A DNA stretch of 64,000 bases, taken from positions 3,224,001 through 3,288,000 of the forward strand of contig CAWGOF010000003.1 of NCBI GenBank assembly GCA_963824225.1, given 5' to 3'. Position 1 is the first letter of the stretch. Each line of letters opens with the position of its first letter. The position numbers were made by a program, and so were the translations under genes. The notes below the pieces were generated by a model. It was given only the letters and a program-made list of their open reading frames with translations. It was not told the origin of the DNA and searched no databases. Below are positions 53,904-60,824 of this stretch, one piece after another. Source of the stretch: CAWGOF01 sp963824225. GTDB lineage: Bacteria > Acidobacteriota > Polarisedimenticolia > Polarisedimenticolales > Polarisedimenticolaceae.

Positions 53904-54102
53904 CCGGAGAAACGCCGGTGCCGTTGCACCGAGCGCACGTTCCCTTGCCGCCACACGCGGCGCACGGTCCGCCCTTCTCCTGCGGCGGCAAGCTGGGCTG
54001 GGTCGCGACGCCTCGACCACCGCAGCCGGCGCAGCGACCCGAGCCGTGACAGAACGAGCACGGCGGAGAGGTCGGAGTCGCCGGTCCGCCTTCGTTTCTC
54101 AC
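53890..54102 (-). CDS. Small DnaJ-type zinc-finger protein
   Basis: A 70-residue protein made almost entirely of four CxxCxGxG-like half-motifs: CSFCHGSG, CAGCGGRG, CAACGGKG and CARCNGTG. These are the DnaJ central zinc-finger signature and should bind two zinc ions, with no J domain attached. The start GTG at 54102 overlaps the stop of the DHFR-like gene (GTGA), showing translational coupling. Stand-alone DnaJ zinc fingers act as thiol or chaperone cofactors in some systems; its role here is unknown. Confidence 0.78.
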   Translation of the reverse strand: MRNEGGPATPTSPPCSFCHGSGRCAGCGGRGVATQPSLPPQEKGGPCAACGGKGTCARCNGTGVSPAKGS

Positions 54103-54665
54103 GCCGCGGGCTCGTAGCTCACGACGACGTTCCCGTTCCCGAAGCTCCGCGATCCGGTACGCTTGAGGCTCAGGCGACGCTCGACGCCTTCGAACAGCGA
54201 CCTTCCAGCGCCCAGGATCACCGGGACCACGACGATCTGGTACTCGTCGATCAGACCGAGCTGCGTCAGCTGGGACACGATCGTCCCGCTCCCCATGATC
54301 GTGATGCCCTTCCCGCCCTCGCGCTTCATCTTCTGTACCTCGCTCGCGAGATCGCCGTTCAGCACGGTCGTGTTCGTCCAGTCCGCACGATCGAGCGTCC
54401 GCGAGAACACGACCTTCGGCAGCTCGTTCATCTGCTCGGCCACGACCGGCATGCTGGCGTGCGCCGCGGGCGTGGGCCAGAAGCGCGCCATCAGCTCGTA
54501 GGTGATCCGGCCGAACAGCAGCACGCCGCCGCCGCTCGCGTTGTCCGAGCCGAACGCGTCCCACTCCGGATCGGGCCTCACGTTGTGCGCCCAGCTCATG
54601 TCGCCCGTCGCGTCGGTGAAGAAGCCGTCGAGCGAGATCTGGTTGAACATCGAGAGCTTCTGCAT
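54099..54665 (-). CDS. Dihydrofolate-reductase-fold protein (RibD C-terminal family)
   Basis: A 188-residue protein: MQKLSMFNQISLDGFFTDATGDMSW at the start, GGGVLLFGRITYELMARFWP, KVVFSRTLDRADWTNTTVL, KGITIMGSGTIVSQLTQLGLIDEYQIVVVPVILGAGRSLFEG. This is the DHFR/RibD reductase fold, NADPH-dependent, in the branch often listed as dihydrofolate reductase family protein. Substrate not known. ATG start at 54665. It lies 13 bases after the DUF488 gene and is coupled to the small zinc-finger gene, so TtcA-DUF488-DHFR-like-zinc finger form one transcript. Confidence 0.88.
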   Translation of the reverse strand: MQKLSMFNQISLDGFFTDATGDMSWAHNVRPDPEWDAFGSDNASGGGVLLFGRITYELMARFWPTPAAHASMPVVAEQMNELPKVVFSRTLDRADWTNTTVLNGDLASEVQKMKREGGKGITIMGSGTIVSQLTQLGLIDEYQIVVVPVILGAGRSLFEGVERRLSLKRTGSRSFGNGNVVVSYEPAA

Positions 54666-54678
54666 GGCTGTTCCTACT

Positions 54679-55221
54679 TTATTCCCGAACGGCGGGCGTT
54701 TCCAGGCCCGGGTACAGGACGCTCGTTCCGGTGACGCGCGCGAACGGCGTGAGTCGGTGCGCGTCTGCGGACGCTGCGGAGAGCAGGTGCCGGACCTCGA
54801 TGCCGCGCGCGACGAGCGCGTCGGCGATCAGCGAGCGGTGGCAGCGCCAGGGCAGCGCCTCGGCGCACAGGATCGCGGTCGATCGCGTGCGCGATCGCTC
54901 GATCAGCCGGTCGAGGCCCCGCGCGAACGCCGCGGTATCCATGTGGTCCGCGTAACCGCGGAAGCTCGCGTTCTTCCATCCCGTGTGCGGCGAATCGGGG
55001 CGCGGCTTGCGCAGCCCCCCGAGATCCGGTTCGTGCACGTACTCGATCCCTGCGGCTTTGAGCGTCCTAGGGAGCACACTGCGGTCGAACTGCGGGTTGT
55101 GCCGCGAGCGCGGCACGGTGCGTACGTCGACGACGAGCTCGATCCCGTGCGCCCGGAGGATCTCGATCAGCTCATCGGCGCTGCGCGTCGAGTGGCCGAG
55201 GGTCGAGATCCCCGTGGTCAA
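54679..55221 (-). CDS. DUF488-family protein
   Basis: A 180-residue DUF488 protein. Family phrases are ISTLGHSTRSADELIEILRAHGIELVVDVRTVPRSRHNPQFDR, GGLRKPR...TGWKNASFRGYADHM and ILCAEALPWRCHRSLIADALVARG. Function is unsettled; members are predicted to act on nucleic-acid-related substrates. The TTG start at 55221 overlaps the TtcA stop (TTGA), which sets the start and implies coupling. No ATG or GTG fits the conserved N-terminus. Confidence 0.85.
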   Translation of the reverse strand: MTTGISTLGHSTRSADELIEILRAHGIELVVDVRTVPRSRHNPQFDRSVLPRTLKAAGIEYVHEPDLGGLRKPRPDSPHTGWKNASFRGYADHMDTAAFARGLDRLIERSRTRSTAILCAEALPWRCHRSLIADALVARGIEVRHLLSAASADAHRLTPFARVTGTSVLYPGLETPAVRE

Positions 55222-56060
55222 CGCCGGGGCTCGTACTCGTGGGCCTTGGCGTTCCACGCCGCCGCGACCTCGGGGTCGAGCAGGTGGCTCGCACGGACGT
55301 TCTTGAGCGACGCGAGCAGCACCGCGCGCACGTCGGGGATCTCGCGCTCGAGCTGGGCCAGCAACGCTCGAACGCGCGCGCGCTTGAGGTCGGGCTGGGA
55401 GCCGCACAGGCGGCATGGAAGGATCGGGTACCGCGCCGCCGCGGCGTGGGCCGCGAGGTCGACCTCGGCGCACTCGATCAAAGGACGGATCACGCGGAAC
55501 CGGCCGTCGTTCGTGTCGTAGGTCGCGGGCATCGCCTGGAGCCGTCCGGCGTAGAGCTGGTTCAGCAGCAGCGTCTCGATCGCGTCGTCCCGATGATGCC
55601 CGAGCGCGATCGCGGTCGAGCCCAGCCGCTCGGCCGCCGTGTACAGGATCCCGCGTCTGAGGCGCGAGCACACCCGGCAGTACGCGGCGCCCGGGTCGTC
55701 CTCCGCCGTGCGCAGGACCACCGAGTACGTATCCTCGCGCACGACCTCGAACGGCGCGCCGAGCCGCTCGAGCCACCGTTCGAGCGGCGCCCCGTCGTAG
55801 CCCGGCTGGCCCTGGTCGACGTGGAGCGCGACGACGTCGAACCGCACCGGCGCCCGCGCTCGCGCGCGCCACAGGAAGTCGAGGAGCGTGTAGCTGTCCT
55901 TGCCGCCCGACACGGCGACCAGGATCCGGTCGCCGCCGCGGATCAGGCCGTGGGCCACGATCGTCCGGAGCATCGTCCGGTACGCTCGCCGCGTGGCCCG
56001 CGCGGCGTCCGTCGCGTCCCCGATCGACAGCATGGGCCGAGAATAGCGCGTTTGGTCCAT
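55218..56060 (-). CDS. ttcA: tRNA 2-thiocytidine biosynthesis protein TtcA
   Basis: A 280-residue member of the TtcA family, which thiolates C32 of tRNAs using ATP and a 4Fe-4S cluster. The PP-loop SGGKDSYTLL follows ILVAV. Two CxxC pairs, YCRVCSRLRRG and PCRLCGSQPDLKR, hold the cluster, and GHHRDDAIETLLLNQLYAGRLQAMPATY completes the ATP pyrophosphatase fold. The start ATG at 56060 gives a short N-terminal extension; a second ATG is at 56033. An open frame upstream to 56261 has no homology. First gene of the four-gene coupled unit. Confidence 0.92.
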   Translation of the reverse strand: MDQTRYSRPMLSIGDATDAARATRRAYRTMLRTIVAHGLIRGGDRILVAVSGGKDSYTLLDFLWRARARAPVRFDVVALHVDQGQPGYDGAPLERWLERLGAPFEVVREDTYSVVLRTAEDDPGAAYCRVCSRLRRGILYTAAERLGSTAIALGHHRDDAIETLLLNQLYAGRLQAMPATYDTNDGRFRVIRPLIECAEVDLAAHAAAARYPILPCRLCGSQPDLKRARVRALLAQLEREIPDVRAVLLASLKNVRASHLLDPEVAAAWNAKAHEYEPRR

Positions 56061-56275
56061 CGTGGTGCGCAGCGTGTTGCTGCTCCGCTGCAAGTTCTTG
56101 CTCCATAACGAGTTGTCCTGGACTTTCCGCGACTCGCAAGTCCGGCAGACCCGGGGAGGGGATGCGGCCCGGCAAGACGCCTTCGAACAGTCGCAGGCAG
56201 CAACAATCTCCGCACCACCATGGTTTGCGTCAGAGCGTCTGGGCCCCAATATTTCGACCATCGAGGGGAGGACCC

Positions 56276-57499
56276 ATGCGTCACCGGATCGCGATCGCCC
56301 TGCTGGGGTTGTGCTGTCTCACCGCCGTTTCGGCCGGGGAGCCCGAGTGGCTCGTCCAGGCCCGGGCCCGCGAGGGACAGCTGCGCCCGCCCAAGAAGGT
56401 CAAGAGCACGGACGGCTTCTTCCGCGCGCAGGTCCCGGCGAAGCTCATGGGCAAGATCGCCCCCGACGAGGAGACGTACCTCGTGCGCATGGACGCCCAG
56501 GCCGGCTCGCCGGTCGAATGCGTGGTCCTGCGCGAGGGCCAGGACCTGGCGTCGTTCCTCGTCGCCACGTCGAAGCAGGCGTACGAGATGATCGCGTCGG
56601 CCCACGGCAAGGTCGCGGCCAAGCAGATCGAGCGCGTGGATGCGGGGGCGATCGGCTCGAGCCCGTTCCTCGCCGTCGACTGGACGCACCGGCTCGAGCG
56701 CGAGGGCCAGGAACCGGCCGTCGGGGCGCTGAAGCAGATCGCCGCGAGCAAGGACGGCCACACGATCTACTGCGTCCACGAAGAGGTGGGCTACGCCCAG
56801 ACGTTCCGCAGGCTGGCCGACGCGCTGGTGTCGAGCCTGGTGTTCGACGACGCGCCGAAGACGAGGCCGTACCGCAGCGAGATCTCGACCCTCGCGCTCC
56901 AGGGGATGCGCGTCGCGGTCGACGAGGTGACGTACACGAAGGACGCGGACGGCGACACCCAGATCCAGCACACGAGCGCGATGCTCGTGCCGGTCGACGG
57001 ACAGACGCTCAGCGCGTCGGACGAGCTGATGATCCAGTGGGCCCGGCCCGATGGCTCGCTGATCAACGCACTGCAGATCGAGAGCGAGGACGGCAAGATC
57101 GCGACCCAGCTCAAGCTCGAGCCGCGGGACGGCGGATCGTGGGCCGTGTCGGGAACGTTCAAGTCGAAGCCGCTCTCGGCCGAGGTCCCGCAGTCCGAGC
57201 CGTCGACGATGCTCAGCGACGTGATCCTGCTGCGGTCGAAGCTCGCGCAGCGCGACCCGGTCGGCAGCGTGATGAAGGTCCAGACGTGGCTCCCGGGCGT
57301 CGACCCGAGCAAGCTCCTGGCCCAGGAGCTGAAGGTCTTGCGCGCGATCGACGACAACCGGTGGGTGGCCAAGCTCGAGATGGGCGGGATCGTCGCCGAC
57401 CTCGTCGTCGAGCGCGACGGCAGCACGCTGGCGGGCAAGCTGACCATGGGCCCGATGAAGATGGAGATCGAGCGGGTCTTCGCCGATGGCGCGATCTAG
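56276..57499 (+). CDS. Exported protein, unknown function, paired with transglutaminase-like gene
   Basis: A 407-residue protein with a signal peptide (HRIAIALLGLCCLTAVSA). The N-terminal half (STDGFFRAQVPAKLMGKIAPDEETYLVRMDAQAGSPVECVVLREG) and the C-terminal half (GKIATQLKLEPRDGGSWAVSGTFKSKPLSAEV) look like two beta-rich domains. I recognise no family. GGGGAGGA before the ATG at 56276 sets the start. The last 14 bases overlap the transglutaminase-like gene, so they are expressed together and both are exported. The pair may work on the same periplasmic substrate, which is inference. Confidence 0.7.
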   Translation: MRHRIAIALLGLCCLTAVSAGEPEWLVQARAREGQLRPPKKVKSTDGFFRAQVPAKLMGKIAPDEETYLVRMDAQAGSPVECVVLREGQDLASFLVATSKQAYEMIASAHGKVAAKQIERVDAGAIGSSPFLAVDWTHRLEREGQEPAVGALKQIAASKDGHTIYCVHEEVGYAQTFRRLADALVSSLVFDDAPKTRPYRSEISTLALQGMRVAVDEVTYTKDADGDTQIQHTSAMLVPVDGQTLSASDELMIQWARPDGSLINALQIESEDGKIATQLKLEPRDGGSWAVSGTFKSKPLSAEVPQSEPSTMLSDVILLRSKLAQRDPVGSVMKVQTWLPGVDPSKLLAQELKVLRAIDDNRWVAKLEMGGIVADLVVERDGSTLAGKLTMGPMKMEIERVFADGAI

Positions 57500-58256
57500 G
57501 CCGATCGGCGCGGCGCTCGCGCTGGGCCTCGCGGCCACGATCGCGCAGGCCGACGGCCTGTACCTGTTCGTGATCCCGACCACGGTGCGCGACGCGGCGG
57601 TCGAGCCGCGGCTCCCGCTGCGCATCGCGGCCTACGTGCCCGAGCCACAGGCGTTCCAGGCGCGGCTCGGGCTGCCCGAATCCACGGTCCTCGCCGACCG
57701 CGTCGAATTCGAGCTGACCCACGAGATCCGGCTCGCGCCCGCCGAGCCGGGCTCGTTCCTGGCCTCGACGTTCCTCGTCGACCACGAGGAGCCCGCCGTG
57801 CGCGCGCTGCGCGAGCGGCTGATCGGAGAGCGCGGGGCGCGACCCGCGCCGCAGGATCTGGTCGAGTTCGTGCGGCAAGCGATCGACCACCAGGAGCTCG
57901 GTCGCGGCTGGGACGCTGCGTCCCGGGTCGCTGCGACGCACACGGGCGACTGCACCGAGCACGCGGTGCTGCTCGCGGCGCTCGCCCGCTCGGTCGGTCG
58001 GCCGGCACGCGTCGTCGTCGGGGCGGTGCTCGTCTCAGACGGCGGGCGCTTCGCCACGCTGGGCCACGCGTGGAACGAGCTGTACGACGGCGAGCGCTGG
58101 CACACCGCGGACGCGGCGATCGCACCCGACGCTGCGCCGTTGGCGTATCTGCCGTTCGGCGTGCTCGACGACGAGGGGCCGGGCCACATGCTCGCGGTCG
58201 TGCGTTTGTCGGCGACGACGTGGCTCCGGCGCGTCGAGATCCTGGGGAACGGGTAG
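57486..58256 (+). CDS. Exported transglutaminase-like protein
   Basis: A 256-residue protein with a signal peptide (PIGAALALGLAATIAQADG). The transglutaminase-like catalytic triad is visible: Cys in THTGDCTEHAVLLAALARSVGRPAR, His in GHAWNELYDGERWHTAD, and Asp in TADAAIAPD. This is the bacterial transglutaminase-like superfamily, whose members are mostly cysteine peptidases or amidases rather than crosslinkers. The start overlaps the upstream gene by 14 bases. It is followed by the convergent small peptide gene, 44 bases away. Confidence 0.85.
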   Translation: MARSRPIGAALALGLAATIAQADGLYLFVIPTTVRDAAVEPRLPLRIAAYVPEPQAFQARLGLPESTVLADRVEFELTHEIRLAPAEPGSFLASTFLVDHEEPAVRALRERLIGERGARPAPQDLVEFVRQAIDHQELGRGWDAASRVAATHTGDCTEHAVLLAALARSVGRPARVVVGAVLVSDGGRFATLGHAWNELYDGERWHTADAAIAPDAAPLAYLPFGVLDDEGPGHMLAVVRLSATTWLRRVEILGNG

Positions 58257-58300
58257 CGCGACCCGCGGCGAGTCGCGCTACCGCGAAGCCGCGTCTCTAC

Positions 58301-58549
58301 TCAGAGTCCCGAGGGTACGCAGTGCGCACCCGTCTGTTGCTGGAACGCGGCGATCTGGCACCGTGTTCCGCCGACGAGCTTGTGCGACCCGTTCGGCATG
58401 GTGCAGTCCCAGAGGAGGGTCGGGCCGCACAACGGGCCCGCCGGGGCCGCGACGGCGGGGGTATTCAGCGCGACCACGCCCAGCACGATCACAGTCACGA
58501 GACCCAGGGAACCGAGACCCCTGACGATCCATTTGCCGTTGTTGCTCAT
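58301..58549 (-). CDS. Secreted four-cysteine peptide, copy A
   Basis: An 82-residue precursor: signal peptide (GLGSLGLVTVIVLGVVALNTPAVA) and a mature part of about 47 residues, CGPTLLWDCTMPNGSHK then TRCQIAAFQQQTGAHC. Four Cys, likely two disulfides. The paralogue at 60450-60695 shares WDCTMPNGSH, TRC, IAAFQ and QTGAxCV. I do not recognise a named family; similar small proteins of unknown role occur in Acidobacteriota as far as I know. GAAGGAGGG sits in the loop of a short hairpin directly before the ATG (58550-58566). It is the last gene of a three-gene minus-strand unit. Confidence 0.8.
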   Translation of the reverse strand: MSNNGKWIVRGLGSLGLVTVIVLGVVALNTPAVAAPAGPLCGPTLLWDCTMPNGSHKLVGGTRCQIAAFQQQTGAHCVPSGL

Positions 58550-58566
58550 GACGACCCTCCTTCGTC
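58550..58566 (-). promoter_or_regulatory. Leader hairpin with Shine-Dalgarno in the loop (copy A)
   Basis: On the coding strand GACGA-AGGAGGG-TCGTC directly precedes the ATG: a 5-bp stem with AGGAGGG as loop. The same structure with GACGT/ACGTC precedes copy B, so the closing base pair changed in both arms together (A-T to T-A). A second GGCC/GGCC hairpin lies just upstream in both. Confidence 0.6.
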
Positions 58567-58590
58567 GTGGCCCGCAGGCCGACGGGAAAC

Positions 58591-60420
58591 TCACGGACAC
58601 ACCGAGGTCAGTCGATCCTCGCCCGCGGTCGACGTCTCGTATCGGCCGGTTCCGCACGCGTTGTCCCCGCGCACGAGGAAGAACAGCCCCTGCGAGGCGG
58701 CCGGTGTCGGGGTCGAGTCCGACACGTGCGTCGTCGCGAGATCGTCGCCGATGCACGTGTCTCCCGGGCCGGGACCCAGGAAGTCGACGTCCGACAAGTC
58801 GCCGGCCATGACGTCGTAACGCGTCGCGGTCCCTGAGCCCAGGGAGTCCGAGGCCCAAGCGAGCGTCGTCCGATCGCTGAACCTCAAGTTCCGCACCTCT
58901 CTCGGAGCGGCGAACAACGTGGGATCCGCCGGGGCGCAATCGCAGCCGTCCGAGTGCAGGTCGCCATCCGAGTCGGGGGAGCCCGCGCATGCGGTCGGCA
59001 GGACGAGGACGAGGCGCGGGGGCTGGCCTGCCTGCCTGCTCGGATAGCTGACCGCGCCGGCGGACGGTGTCGTCAGGGCGAACGAGACGACCGCATCGGG
59101 ATCCACGTTCACCGCCTGCGTCACGTTGGCCGCGATCGTCCCGTCTCGCGACGACTGCGGCATCGCGACGAGCGGCACGCCGATCGGCGGAGCGCTGGCC
59201 CAAGTGATCGCGCTCTCGCTCCACGTCGTGTCGCTGACGAGCGAGACCGCTCCACCCCCGGACTGGATCACGCGCAGGCTCAGCTTGGCCAGCGCCGCGG
59301 GACGCCCCGACGGGCCGAGGTCGAACGCCACATACGAGTTCGTGGGCGCGGCGCCGCCCTGCGCCACGAGCTGCGGGTCGAGACCGAAGTTCGAGCTCGG
59401 AGCGGAGGCACGCACGAACGCGTCGTCGCGAGCGGCGATCGTCACGAGCGTCGCGTCGCCCTGAGCCGTCCACCACGGAGCGGCCGTGGCATCGGACGCG
59501 AAGAAGGACGAGAGCAGGCCCGCCACCTTCGCCTCTCCGGCGGGGCTCGGATGCGTATGGTCGCTCTCGAAGTCGCTCGCGAGCCAGGTGAGCCCGTCCG
59601 AGCGCGGACTCGTGCCGTCGGCCCAGAGATAGGGGCCCCAGAGGAGCAGCGGCGCGCGCACGGAGCCTTGCGCCGGGTCGTGGTTGAGACCGGCCGCTCC
59701 GCCAATCTGATCCTCGATCAGCCATTTCACCGCGAAGCCCGACTCGTAGGCCTGGGGCTCGGGGTTCAGCGAGCCCGGCGCAGCATAGCCGCCGTAGACG
59801 CGGCTCGACACGTAGCACAGGACGAGGTTCGGAAACTTGTCGTGGAGGTTCTGCGCGACGACCTCGAGCTCGGCCCGCAGCGTCTGCGCGTGCACCGGGA
59901 AGTCGTTCGCGGGGTTCGCATCCGCCTCCTTGAGCCACGCGACTTGCACCTGCGCCGGGGTCAGCGCCATGGCGGCCAGGCGCTGCTCGAGCACGGTCCA
60001 GTACGAGGCCGACGGGTTCTGGATGATCGCCGCGGTCTGCCCACCCAGGCCCGTGTCCATCAGCACGACCCTCGCGTTTCGGTCCGCGTTCTGGTCCTCC
60101 TCGCGCTCGAACACGGCGAACTCGTGCGTGGTGTTCGACATCCCGATCGCGACGAACGCGATGAAGCCGTCCGGGCTCGGGTTTCCCGCGGCATCGCGGG
60201 GCACGACTCGAGCGGCGCGCTCCAGCGCCGCGGCCCGATGGCCAGCCGGTGGCGTGTTCGCGCCTTCGGGATACAGGCCGCCCTGGAACCCGCGGTAGAA
60301 GCCTGTGCCGAGGTCGTTGATCGGGACGAGGCCGGTCGTCTGTGCGCTCACGGGCCGAGCGAGCAACACGACGATCGAGGCTAGGACGACACCCGACCGC
60401 TTGCCGTCGTGCCTATCCAC
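58591..60420 (-). CDS. Secreted SGNH-hydrolase-like protein with DNRLRE and lineage-type C-terminal module
   Basis: A 609-residue secreted protein. After a signal peptide (SGVVLASIVVLLARPVSA), an SGNH-type esterase domain has VAIGMSNTTHEFAVFE (block I GxSN), DTGLGGQTAAI and the SDHTHPSPAGEAKVAGLL block (Asp and His). A DNRLRE-type beta module follows (RDDAFVRASAPSSNFG...YVAFDLGPSGRPAAL). Then come a short Ca-binding DCAP segment and a C-terminal module ending FLVRGDNACGTGRYETS...VCP, shared with the zincin at 14511-16364. It probably deacetylates polysaccharide outside the cell. GTG start at 60420, 29 bases after peptide B. It lies between two paralogous four-Cys peptides in one unit. Confidence 0.83.
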   Translation of the reverse strand: MDRHDGKRSGVVLASIVVLLARPVSAQTTGLVPINDLGTGFYRGFQGGLYPEGANTPPAGHRAAALERAARVVPRDAAGNPSPDGFIAFVAIGMSNTTHEFAVFEREEDQNADRNARVVLMDTGLGGQTAAIIQNPSASYWTVLEQRLAAMALTPAQVQVAWLKEADANPANDFPVHAQTLRAELEVVAQNLHDKFPNLVLCYVSSRVYGGYAAPGSLNPEPQAYESGFAVKWLIEDQIGGAAGLNHDPAQGSVRAPLLLWGPYLWADGTSPRSDGLTWLASDFESDHTHPSPAGEAKVAGLLSSFFASDATAAPWWTAQGDATLVTIAARDDAFVRASAPSSNFGLDPQLVAQGGAAPTNSYVAFDLGPSGRPAALAKLSLRVIQSGGGAVSLVSDTTWSESAITWASAPPIGVPLVAMPQSSRDGTIAANVTQAVNVDPDAVVSFALTTPSAGAVSYPSRQAGQPPRLVLVLPTACAGSPDSDGDLHSDGCDCAPADPTLFAAPREVRNLRFSDRTTLAWASDSLGSGTATRYDVMAGDLSDVDFLGPGPGDTCIGDDLATTHVSDSTPTPAASQGLFFLVRGDNACGTGRYETSTAGEDRLTSVCP

Positions 60421-60449
60421 TCGGGCGACCAGCCTCGTCGCAACCGCTC

Positions 60450-60695
60450 TCAGAAGTCCGAGATGACGCAGCGCGCACCGGTCTGGCGCTGAAACGCGGC
60501 GATCTCGCACCGCGTTGCATCGACGAACTGGTGCGACCCGTTCGGCATGGTGCAGTCCCACATGAAGTTCGGGCCGCAGTCCGGGGTCGGACCGGCGACC
60601 GCGGGACCGCCGTTCAGGACGACCCCTCCCACGGCGATCCCTGCCGCGAGAGCGATCGAACCGAGAACTCGGATCCAGAGGCGCTTGTTGCTCAT
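60450..60695 (-). CDS. Secreted four-cysteine peptide, copy B
   Basis: An 81-residue paralogue of copy A: signal peptide (LGSIALAAGIAVGGVVLNGGPAVA), mature CGPNFMWDCTMPNGSHQ then TRCEIAAFQRQTGARC. All four Cys and the WDCTMPNGSH block are kept; the signal peptide and C-terminus differ. It is first in the minus-strand unit B, SGNH protein, A. The start is fixed by AAGGAGGG in a hairpin loop (60696-60714). A secreted structural, adhesive or antimicrobial role is possible but unproven. Confidence 0.8.
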   Translation of the reverse strand: MSNKRLWIRVLGSIALAAGIAVGGVVLNGGPAVAGPTPDCGPNFMWDCTMPNGSHQFVDATRCEIAAFQRQTGARCVISDF

Positions 60696-60714
60696 GACGT
60701 GCCCTCCTTACGTC
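60696..60714 (-). promoter_or_regulatory. Leader hairpin with Shine-Dalgarno in the loop (copy B)
   Basis: On the coding strand GACGT-AAGGAGGGC-ACGTC directly precedes the ATG: a 5-bp stem with the Shine-Dalgarno in a 9-base loop. Compare copy A at 58550-58566; the closing pair differs compensatorily. Confidence 0.6.
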
Positions 60715-60824
60715 GTGGCCCCAGAGGCCGATGTGGAATTCGGTACCAGCATTCTAACCGCCGGCGGCTCTCTCGTCCCAGGGGCATGACAACTTCCCGA
60801 ACCATTGTCTAAACTCCCAGCACC

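Noticed and set aside
54103..54564. Longer version of the small zinc-finger gene starting at 54564
   Set aside because: The upstream part is antisense to the DHFR-like gene; the GTGA overlap at 54099-54102 gives a natural start and all Cys motifs lie after it.
56061..56275. N-terminal extension of TtcA to 56261, or of the plus-strand exported protein to 56162
   Set aside because: Neither extension has homology. Shine-Dalgarno and signal peptide fix the exported protein start at 56276, and TtcA homology begins near 56060.
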